Assembly: GCA_012064415.1 (NCBI GenBank)
Contig: SSNU01000022.1
Location: 269,076-333,075, forward strand
Source: Gyrodactylus bullatarudis
Lineage: Eukaryota; Platyhelminthes; Monogenea; Gyrodactylidea; Gyrodactylidae
Reading direction: 5' to 3'
DNA length: 64,000 nucleotides
Part shown: positions 12,901 to 27,900 of the stretch, piece after piece
Layout of the letters: the number at the start of each line of letters is the position of its first letter
Position numbering within the stretch: the stretch's first letter is position 1
The notes under the pieces: generated by a model
The model's input: only the letters and a program-made list of their open reading frames with translations
Database searches by the model: none
Told to the model about the DNA's origin: nothing
Position numbers and translations under genes: made by a program

Positions 12901-15900
12901 AAACTTTTATCGGAGACCTATACCTTTATACCTGTAGAATTCAAAAATCTGAAGTTATTTCTTGTAATTTAAAAGTTAGGCCTAAAAATGGTCATAATTT
13001 GGGATAATATCTTTTAAATTACAGGTTGTAAAGGTTGGTTTTCGAAAAAAAATACATATTCGTTATCAGCGCATTCTGAAACACTTGACATTTTCTCTGG
13101 GTCTGTAAGGGTTAAGAATTCGAGAATCTTGAGATACTTCTTGAAATTCATACGCAACCCAAGGATGGAACTTGATGGAACTTTTAAAATTAAAGTATGA
13201 AGAAAGAAATTTTCATTTAGTTGCTTACCAAGATGACAATTAAACAGGGAAATCAGAAAATCATTTTGTCAACGTCGAATTTCGATATCTTGATTACTTT
13301 TACTGTTTGGGAATTAATGAAAATTTGATGCTGGAAAGCACAAAATTTTTGACTCCAGATTAAAATTATGGAATATTTTGGCTAACACGAATTCTTTTTT
13401 CTTCGTTTAGCGTTTTCGATGAAAAAGTGAAATTTTTATAAAAACAATTTCCCTTCAAGCTTTGATTTATCCTCACACTTGATCAACTAAGTGAAGCAAT
13501 CTGTTGTAAACTTTATCCTGTTGTTTCATGTCGAAACTGGATCGTTTAGAATAAATAAATAAATAAAGTTTAATCAAATTTTCAATAAACTGTCTAAATT
13601 TCTCGCTTACTTTTAGTTACTTAATGATATTTGTGTATTCGTTCAATTTTTATTTTCTTGTCTCCAAATATGACTATAGAATTTCAGACATTAGACGATT
13701 TAATTTGCACATTTAGAATAAGGATAATAAAGGTAATTTCAAGAGAAACAGGAGGTATACTTCTCTATTATTTTTAGCCATGATTCTACAATTATTTTAT
13801 CATTTCCTGTATTTTTGTTAATCCTACTCAGAAATTCTCCGTTTGAGAAATTATCCAATCGATTTCAATAAAGTTTCTCTAATTATGGTAGAATTTCGAA
13901 ATATAAAACAAGTTTAATGATTACCTACAGTAAAGTAGGCCAAATTTTTCAACTTTTCCCAGCCTTTAACTCATTATAAAGATAATTGCTAACTATGCAT
14001 TTTCCTATAAAACCGTACGTTTTCGATATACAAAATCTCGATTAAAAATGAAAATTTTTGAATAATCGCCAAGATTTTTTCAATGAATTTTACTACGAGA
14101 AAGGCCAAAATTACGAATTTTGAATAGTTTCTGCAAAATTTCAAATAAAAATAGGATTTATAGTGAAAATTGAGTCTTTTTTACATGTTGAAAAAAAGTC
14201 CTAGGAAATAAGGTAAATTTTGATGATATTAGGGAAAATGGAATTTATGTATATCAGAACATGAAAAATTTTGATTTTCAAAACTGGGTTTTACTCGGTT
14301 AAAAAAGTTTTTGATAGAGGCATGGAACATTGTTCGTGGAAAATAAAATCTTGTATCACCCTAACCTACAGTATCTAAATGAAAATTTTCATTCAATTTT
14401 TTTGTGTTCGAAATTTTTGATTCCAATTTTTTTGAATAAAACGTGTAGCATTTTTATATTAGATAAACTCACATTGTTCACTTCTTCCTTTTTGAGGACT
14501 TCTGAACATTGATTTGATTCGAGAAGAGTAACAAACTAAAAATAAATAAATAAATTTTACAAAATGGTATGTATCGTGAATGAAATAAGTAATAACTCCT
14601 CAGATTCATTATTCTAATGGCTTTTTGATTTGAAATGAGGCAAACAGATACAGTTGTTTTGAGATGATTAATCTGTAGACTTGCCGTTATAAAGATAAGA
14701 AATACTTTGAAGCAGATGTTTTATAATTCATAACAGCGACACAATAGAGATAACTAAGAATCCCCTTGTAAATAAATCAATATGGGAAAATTATAATATG
14801 AGTTTAAAAAGTTTTATGACTTGACTGATAATCTCAAACTTTACGATAAGGAACAGCTATGAATTGGGGAAAAACAGAGTATAAAATATTCCTATTGAAC
14901 CTTGTGTTTTTTAAACCCTTTCGATACCAGCTTTTTCCAATGACTTTAAAACATTGTTTCATGATTCTTTATTTATAATACATCACAAACTATCCATGTT
15001 TTATATCATGCTACATTTTTGCTAGCCAAGCATCAGACTTTCATTGATATTTGAGTTTTTTCCGCAAGGAGTAGAATTCCTAAATTCCTGATCCTTTTTG
15101 ATCGAAATCATTAAATTTATCAATGTTCAGAGATGATAAGATTAAGATAAAATGCATAATTTCAATTAAAGATGTCAAATTTTCAAATTTGCGCCACCAT
15201 TTTTCAATGAATTTTAATACGAAAAATGATCAATTTTATATTGCTATTATATTTAAAAATAGTCTGTGGAAATATCTATTTCTGTAGAAAAATTTTTTCT
15301 GTAAAAATGCTTATTTAAAGATTCTATATTACAGGTAATTTTACAGATATTTTTAAAGAAATTGCAACAAATTGAATTTCTGTAGAAAGGAAATAATTCC
15401 TCATCTTGTCGAACAGCTAATTATGTGAAATACGTCTAATAAATAAAACAAATATTTTTTTTATTTTGATAAAGTAAAAATTTCTGTAATACTTAATTCA
15501 AAAATATACAGAAATTTCTACAGGTACAGATACTTCCACACACTATTTTAAAATTAATATTATGAATGCACTCTAAAAAAGATCCGGTCAATTTGGGAGA
15601 AAAATGAAAGATTTTAGGAAAAATGGAATCTAGGCGTATCAGAATATCAAAAAAAAGTTTTTGTTTTTCTCTATATATTTTTACTGTAGTAACTAGTGAA
15701 CTTCTACGGAAATATTTACTTCTGTACTGATGAGTTGGAAGTCAAATCTGAGGACTTGAAGACAAGACGAATAACCAGTGTTTAAGTTTTAAATTTTCCC
15801 CTATCTCATTACTGATACCTTACTTGTGAAATATGACTAATATGACTTTTTGATGCTCTACTCATCAGACTCTAATGGTTGCTTGATTTATGTGTATTAA

Positions 15901-18900
15901 AAATTGAATAATCTGATGAGATCCAATTAAATAAAAGTGTTTCAATTAGTTGTTCATCTTGTCTTCCAACATATGACTAGAAATTAATACTCTTTTATAT
16001 TCCCCAGAATCCCTGAAAGAAAACGATGAATGTAAAGCATTTAAAAGCGTATCGTGTCTTTCATTCAGGAGAGATTGCTAAATGAATTCTGTGGCTGATA
16101 AAAACTTGAAGAGTTATAAATATACACATCGCCCTAAAAGTAAATATGAGTTGTTATGGGAAACTTTAACTTATGGGACATTTTAAGAGGATTGTAATTG
16201 ATATTTCCCCGCACGAGATAGAAAAGAGTAATAAAAACTCACGTTTCTCCGACTGAGTGTATTCAACTTTTCTAGGTCAACTCGATTTGATATGCCTCCG
16301 TGAACAACAAAGATTTTTCCATCAATTATCGTTGCTAGGGGTATCCATCGGAAGATATCAGCAAAACATTTCATCACATGATCCGCATGGTTCTGTGAGA
16401 TTAATTGGAAAAAAATGAAATCTTTTTCTACACGTACTGATTTAAATACTTGAATATACAAATAAAGTCAACTAATTCTTATTGAAAAGTGTGACACATC
16501 AATGAACATTATGTAAGCATGTTTTACTCGAGTACAGGACTTAAATTAACAGTTCTTCCCTACGAAAAAGAGTCAATGAAATTGTACAGGGTAACCAGAG
16601 AAGAAAATAAAATTCATCATTAGAAATTCGTGAATATCAACTAACCTTTCTCATAATATCAGAATTTAAATTAATTATTCAATGATGATATTTCCCAATT
16701 AATCAAATGTATTTTTCATGTCTGGATACTATACTATATAGTAGTATTACCAGTTAAAGGCAATAAAAATTCATCTATACGTTTTTGAATTTACGTTTTT
16801 TTAGTGAACATTTTCTAATCCTGTAAAATTTATAAAATTTATTGAAGCAGAAATCCACCCAGATTTATCCTAACTTAACCCTTTCGGTGCCGACGGACAT
16901 AACTTTACCAGTTTGATAGGTTTCTGGATCAAATAAAGTTTAAATTGAAGCCCACAATGTGAACTTGCATTAGTAATATTTTTGGTCAAATAACTTGGTA
17001 TGTTCATAGCTAAATTTTGGTTTTTATAAAAATTGTGAGATAGTCTCGGCACTGAAAGAGTTAAGATGGTAATTTTTTAGCATTAATACAGAAGAATTCA
17101 GATTAAAATTTTTCAAAAACTCTTTTCGAGCTGGCAATCAATCTCTAGACAGGGCAAAAACTGAAAAATTAGCTTGAGAGAAATCATATCTTCCGATAAG
17201 AACTCGGAAGAAAATTATTATCAGATATGTAGAAGAAGGATTATCTGAAATAAATCAAGAAATACTAGAATATGTAGAAAAAAATGAAATTGTCCAATGT
17301 AACACACCGATAGATCTCTTGCTCTTGACAAATGTAAAGTTTAGATATGAATCTTGGGAAAAAAGAAGTACAGCATGAAGATTTTCCACTTTTTCAAAAG
17401 GACACTCCATCTTTTAATCTGTATTTTATTCTATTTATGTTATAAGCGTTGTTGCTGATAAGCTAGGTTAGATTTACGTCTACTGCTGCATACTGAAAAT
17501 TTCGAAATTAAAACTGAATTAAATGCCTACCCCTCTTGTATATATCTCTTGATTAGCTTATAGACCAGACACACTGTGAGCCCTATCTCTAATTAGCCAC
17601 GATGAAAAAAAGATAACAAAGTTAATAAAGGATTTTCGTTTGGTTCTAAACTCATAAGGAAGGTTAGATAAAACTAGCGTATATTTGAGTGCTAAACGTT
17701 ATATTTCGCCGGGTCTCTTCAGACTCTACTCCGGTAACATTTAAATACTATTACAATGCAAAATATTCCCTGGCTTTCATTGGTCCATTTCGTGATTGTA
17801 TTTTAACCCACACTAATAGAGGATTCATGGTAGAAAATTGCCTTTTAGAGTGTTTACTCTCAAAGAGAAGAAGATTCAGGTTTGAGAAGTAAGATTGAAT
17901 AAAACTTCGAACTAAGAAGAGGAATAGTTTAATAAAACTGGTTTACTGAATTTTCGTGCCCTAATTAATTTTCCAAACTCAATAAACTTTCTTCTCGTAT
18001 AATTACAAGGATTTCTCTGCGTCTGTTTATTTCTAAGAAATTTTCCTCCGACTCACCTTGTATTTTTTATTGATTTCCTTGATGAATCCATAGCTGAAAT
18101 TAAAAAATAATGGTATTAGTAGTGTAAATGATATGATAAAGGTTCGCGAAAAATAATAAATTGAAAAAAGCAATCAGAGTGAAAAATGTAACACAACTAT
18201 TATTTTTATATTTTAGAAATGAAACTCTTTGAAAAGTTGGGCAGTAGTTAAACTCTTTACTAAATCTGTCCACTTGCAAGAAGTATATTAAAGAAAGAGA
18301 ATAAAAGATAGGAGATATTAAAAATTTTGATGTGGAACGTAGAAAATAATTATTCATGTATAAAAGTGAATCAGGATGTAACATGTATTTTCAGCACAGT
18401 TCTTTTGAAGAATAGAGAAGCATAAAATATTGACAATAGATTATCGGTAAAAAAACAAAATTTTTCTTTAGGATAAGAAAAATTGTTGAATAGATAACAT
18501 TCTTCAACATGAAACTATCTACAGATTCATTATTCACTTAAAAATTTTATTTCTCTGGTCTATACATGGTAAGGAATAAACGAGAGAGTATTTTGAATAT
18601 TTCATTTTAAGAAATGCTTTCAAAAAACCGAGTTTGTATTTGTAATTAGCCTTATTATCACTGATCAACCTTTCCTATTGATTGAATGCTATCAAATAGA
18701 ATAACTAAATTTAATTAGGTAGGTTATCTGAGAGGATTTGTTTCAGTTAGATGTGACTCTACAACATTATCAGATTTACTTTTCTAATTTGCAAAGTAAA
18801 AATAATCAGAGTAGATATTGAAATGACGATAGACTGGAATGTGTAGACAAAATCAATAACCAAAAGGATGAATATTGCTCTAAAAATATTATCATGTTCC

Positions 18901-21900
18901 ATCACAATTATGAGAAGTAGTCAATGATTAATAGTTGTATAATTTCCTTTGGAGTATACAATTGAATAAGAGGAAATTACAACTATTTCCCAGTATCTTT
19001 CTCCACACTTGATAGATGTTTTATTTTAGTAATGTTAGAGGCTGTAATTAAAAAAAGTAGTATAAATTTATGGACTCTGAAATTAGTATAGAGTAGGGGA
19101 ATACAAATTTTTTAATTTTTCGAAAATATGCGTTCGTTGATAGAAAATAAAAGGAGAAAAAAATTCCTATTGAACCTTATGTTTTTAAATTTATTAAAGT
19201 ATGCATAGTTTCAATTGAAGATGTCAAATTTTAAAATTCTTGCCACCATTTTTCAATGAATTTCCCTACGAAAAATGATAAAATTTTGAATTATTGGACA
19301 AGCTTTGATCTTTTCGAATCAGACTTTTACGTCAAATTAATATTAAATATACCCTGAAAAATTCCAGTCAATTTGGGAAACATTGACGATTTTAGGGGAT
19401 ATGGGAAATGGCATATCAGAACATCAAAATTTTTAAATTTAGTTTTCGAATACGGCAATTAAGGAGCATAAAGAATCTATTTGAAGCATGAAATAGAAAT
19501 TTGTCTTTCTCTAGTATAAAGCATAAATTTAATGGGAATACCTGATAACCGGTTTGAGAAATGTACAAAATAAGAAGTTTCCATTTGCAGATATCGTAGG
19601 AAAAAATACAATTTTGGTTACTTTTTTACATACGATTTGAGGAGCCCTAAAATTTAATTCACTTTTTGGTTCCTTTTTGTAATACAAAATTTTGAATTGT
19701 GATTTTACATCTATTTCGTCCATCAATGTATGACTTAATAATGATAAATAATCAAGTTCAGGTTGCAGTATCTGTTCAATCTACTTGATCTATTCGAAAC
19801 CATGAATGGAGCAGTTTGTCCCGGACATTTGCACAACAATCGACGCAGATTCAAGTAATTTATTTATCGATGCTTGGTTGATAGGTAATTTGTTAATTTC
19901 ACTAATGGATTTCGAACATTTAGTAATTCCAGTTATGGAAAATTTTTCATTTTTTTGCGAATATTTCCGAAACTGAATACAAAGATCAGATTTAGAATCT
20001 TCATCAAATTTCCGATCAGGATCATTTTAGTTCACTTTAGTATCCCTAGATCAAAATAAAGTTGACAAGCCGTGTAATCATACCTACTTCATTTCCAATA
20101 CGAGGCATACGAACCAAACATTTCATCAAAATATATCCAGAACATCTCTCTGAAGAACTACTTGGTGCTCAAATAAAAACGGGAATAAACAAATATCATG
20201 TTTTATTCTGGTTCATCTAATTGAAAAAATTAATGGAAATAAATTGAGCTTGAAAAAGTCTAATGAACCATAAAATTTTTCGAGTTGATAACTCTTCAGA
20301 GATTTTGAATTGATAGAATTTGAGAAAAAATGGCAAAATAATCCAAGATGAAATTTTGATTGGGCACACAAGGTTTAAGGATCTTGAGTTTTTTGAAAAA
20401 TCTCACGCCAGAAGAAGAATACGACATGTATTCGAAATAGTGTGTGAGTCCAAACTATTTTCATCAGGGTAATCTAAATTTTTTAATTCTAATCTTAATT
20501 CTAATTTTCTTTCATGTGATGAATTATATTATCAGAGTTATTACTCTAATAATTCTGATTACTACAACAATCACTTTAATTTTTATAATCCTTGCTTTTT
20601 AAGAAATACTAGGCCTTTCTCTTCCCTTTCTTTTTCTACAGATAGACCAATACAAGTCAGAAGACAACATTATAGTCAATCTTACCAAATATACTTTTTT
20701 TAATACCATGTCGTATTCAATCCAAAATTTATTCTAAAAACCTTTATACAGTTCAGATCATTTTTTGGATTTCTATGATGATCTGAGATTAAAATTAGAA
20801 GGAAAATTCAAAGTTAAAATTTTGCGATACTTTCGATTTTAGATATCATAATCAACTGTGCTTTTTAAAAAAAAATATCAAAAAATTAATTCTCTACACC
20901 TTTTCCTAGTTAATTTCCTAGATAATTTTGCGATTTTAATCTCAAGTTTCCATTTTTTCCCCTTTTTCCAATCCTTTTGTGTCCTCTTTTGTCTCGGTTT
21001 CCCATCTTCTCCTATTAATTTCTTACCTAGGCTCTGTTAAGGCACCATTAAAAATAAATCACGCAGAGATAAGAATTAAAAATTTAAAAAAGAAACTTGT
21101 ATTTCGTATGCTAACGCACTGGACTAAAATTTCCCCCCATTTTTCCATTTTCAAAAATAAAATTGCGATTTATTTGCCATTTTTAAGATATTTTTGCGAT
21201 ATTTTTCAATATTTTATTCCATTTATTTTCCACCCTAGTCATTACAGAGAGTCAGAATTTTTACTAAAGCTCATTTTAAAGAGAATTTTTCAAGTTGAGA
21301 CAGTTCTAGCAAGAAAGAGTTAAATTTCCACAATAAAGTATGTTAAAAGGAAAGCACTTTATTCCCTGTTAAGAAAAACATACCGATTTTGAGTCTGATT
21401 AGGACAAAAGAAAAATAAATTACCTTTGGGCTAAAACCCTACTTGTGTAAAAATTATTCTCCAGGGATAAAGATCAAAATACTGGGCAAAAGTTATTTAT
21501 TAATGGAAATCTATTGAATCGTGACATAAAAAAGTTAATTATAACAAAAGAAACTAGAATTATTTCGTTCTAGGTGCTTAGGTAATATATCCCACAGGAA
21601 CGTCTTATTTGGTAATGGATTAGCCCATGTCGCTGAATATTACAGCTTACTAATGGATCCCACCGAGCATTTTAAGTATTGAAAGTTGAGTTTGAAAATG
21701 TATTTAAAAATACTCCAACTTTTCTGGAAGAGAAGGTACATATTTTGCATGTTTTAGATATAATAAACAATTTACATCGGATAATCGGGATGGCTTAATG
21801 GGTACAGTAGGTACCTTATTTGAATCTAATATTATTCCACCCCAAGTTCAAGTATTAACCCTTTTGTTCTCAGATAGTTATGAGAATAGATTTTTACATA

Positions 21901-24900
21901 AATAAAATCCTCTCTATCTGTTTATTACTAAAATCTGTTCGAGAATTGTAATGTTGATAGTTTTGAAAAAATTGAACTTTATTCTAACCATTACATAATA
22001 TTTCTCTTTCTATTGTAATCCATTGTTAATTTTAGTTTTATTAAATGAAAGTTTTTCGGAATCCTGTTAAAAATTCATTCTAGCCTAATAAAAAATCAAT
22101 AATCTGATCGAATATCATAAAAAGAATGAGAAATTTTCTATCACTTCGATCATAATACCAGGGAGAAAAAGATTGATTGGATACCCTCAACATTTAAGTG
22201 GAACATTTTTGTTGTCCGGGATTATGCTATAGTTGCTCGAAAAAAACAAAATTTATTTCAACTACTGTATTTCAGCTATATCAACATTTCAAATTGGTTA
22301 CTATGAGATTTCAAGTGTTTCTAAGAGAGAAATTCTACAAAACTAATCTCATTTCATTCATGATTTTATTCTGAAGACTAAATCAACTTAATGGACTATG
22401 AATAATAATCAAAATACAGATCAGACTATCGTTTGTACTTTTTAAAATTATGAATTAAATTAACAATATTTGAATGTTAATTTATTGAAATAAACATTTT
22501 ATGTACTGTATATTGGGAGAGAGTTGGAAGAGAGAGGAAGATGACCACTGAAACATGGATGGGTTCTCTGTTTTATCAAATTTCTAAAAGTTTATCTATT
22601 CGTATTCAAAATGTAAAATTTTTAGAAAACTATCTGTAAAAAATTTCTTTCTATATCAACAGATGTAGGTCCTACATTGTAGGATTACCGCCAATCAAAT
22701 AGTTGTTCAAAAATTATTTAATATTTAAAAAAATCAACTCTCGGCAAACCCAATTATGGGCGGATTGTGTACATAGCCAGAAACAAAAAGAAGAAAATGA
22801 TTCAACTACATACTTGATTAAAGAAAAAGGATTACTCGAACAGATACTTGAGTGAGAATTTATTTCTTAAAATAATTTATTATCTTGGTTACTAAAATTT
22901 TTAGAAATAAATACTTTCCGAATAAGGAAAAGACAACAAGCAACGTGTCAAAAATCGCAAATTTAATGCCCTATTTATTACTGAGTTACAATCAAGGAAG
23001 AAAAACCGAAAGAGACCTAAAAAGTATGAGGACAAGATAAATCAGAAAGGATAATTTGAAGATGAAAATTTCATTTCCCAAAGTAAACACTATTATTCAT
23101 TAAACAAAATCTTTTTCGATGAGGATTACACTGTTAGGATATTTATTTCAGCGATTATGCCACTGTTTCTCTCGTCACTTTGGATTAGTTTTATTCCCTT
23201 CAATTAATTTTAGAATTTGTTTGTGTGTAAAAATAAGAAATGTATTTGGTCATCAAATCCCATAGAAGGAAAATTTGCGACAAAAATAATCATTCTCCTC
23301 TCTTGGGCAGATAAACAATTAAATTTTATTAATCTAAGGAATACCAATTCTTTAGATTTACACATGTTCAATACTATATATAATACACAGTGGAGATAGA
23401 TTTTTTATCAACATCGATTTTTAGCTTGAATCAGAGGGAGTCCAAATGATCTACAAATATTTTTGTAAAAATTTACTGAATCTAAATTTTTGCCAAAAAT
23501 ACATTTTCAGTGAAAGAAATTTACGAATCAACTGCTTTTCTCTTCAAGCTTTAGTGGGACTTGAAAAATAAATAGTATTAGATTCAAAAGAAATTATTGA
23601 GTTATCGAAGAATTTAAAAGGGATTTAAATAGTGCAGTTTGGACCTAATATGGACCGTAATGAATTTTGAGTCCATCTGATAACGTATTGAATGAGTGTG
23701 CAAAATATATAAAATATATATAATGAAAATAAATCGAAAGAAATTGACATGAATCTCTCAGGAAATATCCCTAATACTCCCAACTAATCATGACTGGTCA
23801 GATGAGATGTGAATTAATTCCCTCTCGCCTTCTCTCTATCGAAAACATCAACAACAAAAAAGATATTGATCAATTTTGAGTAAACATTGATGTTTTATGG
23901 AAAATTAGCTTAGTTAATTGAGATTATTTGAAATTTATTCTTTTCTTTCAATGGGTAAATGAAGTATGTTTTATTAAATCAAGTAGAATATTAATTTTAA
24001 GGAATAACTCTATCTATTTATTAATTAATGGGAATTATAGGGAATATTTCAAAATCTTTAATCAAGTAGCTAATTATCTGTGTTTCGAATCCTTTTGCTT
24101 GATAGTTCTCAGCAAAAGTAGTAGTTACTTAAAGAAAGGAGGAATTTCACGAGAAGAACATTTGTCCAAACGCATTATTCTTCAGGGAGCTGCTCGGCAT
24201 AGATTGACTATAATGTCAATTAAAATATTATCAAAAGAATTATATTTTATCGAGATATGTACATTTCGCCAGGTCTCGTCAGTCTCAATTCCTGGTTGAA
24301 TATTTAATAAAATTTTTTGCAATGAAATTTCTATGAATGAAATTGTAAATCTTCTCTTGAGTAATTCCAATTGATGAAAAACCAAAAAACTTTTCTAGTT
24401 TTCAGGTAGAAAAGAAAAATTAAAAATCAATTGGGCCACGGTTCTAAATTGTGCGTGTAGTTCTTTTGAATACACAGATTTGGATCTTCCTTCATAATGT
24501 AAAATTTCTCTCTGATTTTGAGGTTCGTCAATTGATCGCTTGAATTTTTAAATATAATTCTGAAATTGCTTTCGTTCGCCTCACACCCGCATCTATCAAT
24601 GTGTTTTTTAATCGACGAACTATTTTTGTTTAAATGTTCATCAATCCTAATCGCTAACCTTCTCTGCGTTCGACCTATATATCTAGCTCCGCATGATGCC
24701 TCGAAGCGATAAATGAGATTAGATTGTTCCGATTCTTTCAGCTTGTCTTTGAGTTGAAATCTGAATAGACCAATACAAGCCAGAAGACAACATAGTCAGG
24801 TAGCAAGCGAACAACGTTATCGTCAATTTGTCCGAACTAATTATTGGTAAAAATCGAACAAAAAAGTTAATGTCGGATGTGTTCCTTAATCAAGTTGGAT

Positions 24901-27900
24901 TTCGAATTCACATGATAAATATTACAGACTGAAATTACAGTTATTTTAAATGACTAATTATAAAAGTTTAATCATTTTTCCTAATGATTTTTCATGTGGC
25001 CTAGATATGAAGGTTAATTTCGAGTCTGTTAATTCAACAACGCAAAATTAACTTTACTGAAAAATTTCCATTTCAATTTTTCTCAAAGAGACATTCTTGG
25101 GTTGCTAGTGTTACGTATCTTTACACATTTGGCAAGAGTTACATTCAATAATCGAATTTAAATTGATTCATTTTATTCTCTGACCATTTTCACTAGCGAT
25201 CTATAATGAATTTGAGGACTCATCTCATTTGAACAATGCGAATTTAGAAAATTAATTCATTTTTTAATGTTGCATACATTTTTTTTCTTAATTAAAATCA
25301 TGCAATTCTTTAATTAGGGATCACAAAAATCTTGAAGGTAAATACAAAAGACAGATATTCAAAGTCAATGCTTTCATGCCTTTGTTCTCTCTACTTGGCA
25401 TATCTGGTTTGGAGAATGAAAGAAGAGATTTTTCAAAGGAAAAGATTTCTTTTCATATGGGAAGATGAAAAAATGCATTTATTCGAGATGATCCTCCATG
25501 AGAGAGACAGAATGAGAGAGTTTGAGAATGCAGAGGAAAAAGTATCTTTCCCCATGTGTTACTTCATACTTTTCCTGGTCTATGGGGATTTATTAGTGGC
25601 TTATTTCTTTACTTTATCCTTGTTATTTGTCACTGACGCAAAAAAGAATACAGATAAAAAGACTTTTTCAGTTTTTTTCCATCATACCGAAGAGAATTTT
25701 TACATCTCAATTTCGTGATTTCGGCATGGTAAAAGATACTAAATTAGAGGTATAAAATCTCTCTTAACTGATCAGAATTGATCTCGGTTCCGACATTGGC
25801 CAAGCCCCCAAACATAGCCAAGTGTCTTTTGTGATTGTAAGTATTCCTGTGAAAGTAGGACCCAGTACATAGGAGAAAGAATTTAAAGAAAAAATTTCTA
25901 CTCAGATAAGAGGAGAGAGTGAGTAGAAATAAAAAGATTAAATCAATTTCCAATAATCTCTGATGAAAAAAAACCAGAATTATGCTTAGATTAGTAGAAG
26001 AAAAAGAAACATTGACAAAGTGTCCACTCGATGGAAACATTCTAATCTATTTTTTTGAGGATTACAGTAAAAATACTTCTCATATAATCAGAGAGTTGGG
26101 TAGATATTGAAACTATTATTCTAAATTCAATTTTTCCAGATTCTTTACTGTGAAATGAAATGTAGATTTAGTCTGAATGATATTTTTTCCAATTGGGAGG
26201 ATTTTTGGGATTTGTTTGAAATCTTGAGGCTTTGGAAGGCTGTTATTATTATTCAGATTAAATCTACTTTCTGATTTTAATGAAAAAGAGTATTGGAAGA
26301 CAAGTGAATAATTAGTAATAAAGCTTTTATTTCACCGGTTCTCATCAGACTCTTACACCGGCTAGATATTTATACGAAATTATCAATAAATGGGATCCTC
26401 TGATAGGTTCATTCACTCCCTGGATTTAATAAATCTACTTTGACTATTGTAAAAGCTTAAAATTTGTTTCAAAATCTAGTTTTAATAAAGTGAACAGCAA
26501 ATCCTTTTCTCCCTACCGATTCGTTTATCCTGTTGAATGAAATAGAATTTTCTCTAAATACAATTTAAAACTAATCAACGATGATAATTCCTTCAAGAGA
26601 ATATTTTACAAAAAGAAGTGTATTACTGTGAATGAGTAAAAATGTCAAAAAGATGACATTCAATGATGAGGATAACCAATGGAGGATAATTTTCCTGGGG
26701 CTCAATTAATTATTCATTAAGAATTGCATCAAATTACATTACATTAGACTTTGAGGGAAAAAGGAAGAGATAGGGAAAAAAGTCTAGATATAATTTCGAT
26801 AAGAGAAGAATCTTTTTTTCAGCTTAATAATAATAACTTGCCTAGTGAAATATATTTCAGGAGAATTTAAACAAAATACATGGAATAAATGTTGGACAAT
26901 AAAAATTTAATTACAATGATGCTTATACAATCAATTAATTAATAAACAAGACATAAAATGGTATGGGGTTGTTCTCTACAACAATAGCCAAGCTATACGG
27001 AAGCTTTCGAATTTTACAGTCAGGAATTTAAGCTCTATCAAAGTTAAATTTTCCTTAGTGCTCCAATACATAGATAGCAATTATTGCTGCTTAAAAATTA
27101 TCTTGGTGTCCTAACAATTACCGAATTAGACTCAATTCAACTCAAATTTGACACTGTCATCTTGAAATTAATCTATAGAATGAGACCTCTCAAAAAAAAT
27201 TACTTTAAAGGAAATATTAGTAAGAAAGGCCCTTAGGAAATTAACTTACCTAAAATTAACAAAATGATCTTCATGATTGCCTCGATTCAGGTAGACTGAT
27301 GTCGGATTAAGTAAGAATAGACATAGGATTACACACATTGTCTCTACTCCATTTGGACCTCTGTCAACAAAGTCTCCGTTAAATACGTAAGGATTCATAA
27401 CATCAGGAAATCCATTCTAAATCAGACAATACATTGATCAACTCTATTTTCTTTATTTATTCTTATACAACTCTCGGGAATTCAAAAGTAAATCAGTATG
27501 TTATCTAAGATAACTTTTCTTTTTAAAAGAAAAACTCGAAATTTGCACAAAAATAGTCAGAGTTGAGCTCATAATGACTCCACTAGGAGCTTCATAAAAT
27601 CTAAGCTCATGAGGAAGATGAGAGGATGAGTTTCTACTGTTTTCTCTTTAGGAATCCATCCATTAGTGACTGGTCGCTGTATCCTCTTCGCTTTCGCTTG
27701 ATAGCTGGATTTATTTCAACTTAATTATTTGAACTAGTTATAGGTTGACTCATAATTTTATTATAAACCCCAGTTGACCTATCGGATTGTTCATTGATTG
27801 CAATTTTATCCAATCCCTTGTTATTCGTTCTTCCTCATGATTTTAGACTCTAGCAATAATATTTTTGATGAGGTTCGGCAATATTACCGCTTTAACAAAG

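Larger units (their letters stand above)
9980..16242. other. PPEF intron: repeats only
   Basis: It holds degenerate fold-back arms (10020-10446, 10917-11111), a piggyBac-like MITE (12643-13111) and copies of a dispersed repeat near 14020-14290 and 15170-15260. A PPEF linker exon is expected here but was not identified. The frames at 10349-10546 and 14330-14512 look like chance. Confidence 0.5.
18094..27249. other. PPEF intron (9.2 kb) loaded with repeats
   Basis: It holds repeat copies at 19195-19440, 20440-20700 and 21553-21668, a Penelope-like remnant at 24240-24830 and a 3'-end box at 26290-26365. Frames at 20979-21323, 23928-24299, 25332-25718 and 25744-26040 show no recognisable domain, and several lack an ATG. 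I treat them as chance. Confidence 0.5.

Noticed and set aside
15725..15780. CTGATGAG word followed by a GACTT-type hairpin near 15733
   Set aside because: The expected GAAA after the stem is missing (GACGAATAA), so it is not counted as a hammerhead.
20979..21323. 114-codon plus-strand frame
   Set aside because: Phe/Ile/Lys-rich composition of AT-rich non-coding DNA, with no motif.
23928..24299. 123-codon plus-strand frame
   Set aside because: Its end overlaps the Penelope-like 3' box and a reversed repeat end in the wrong sense, so it is not a gene.
25332..25718. 128-codon plus-strand frame in the PPEF intron
   Set aside because: It begins at TTG with no early ATG, has no recognisable domain and shows AT-driven codons. 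Most likely chance.
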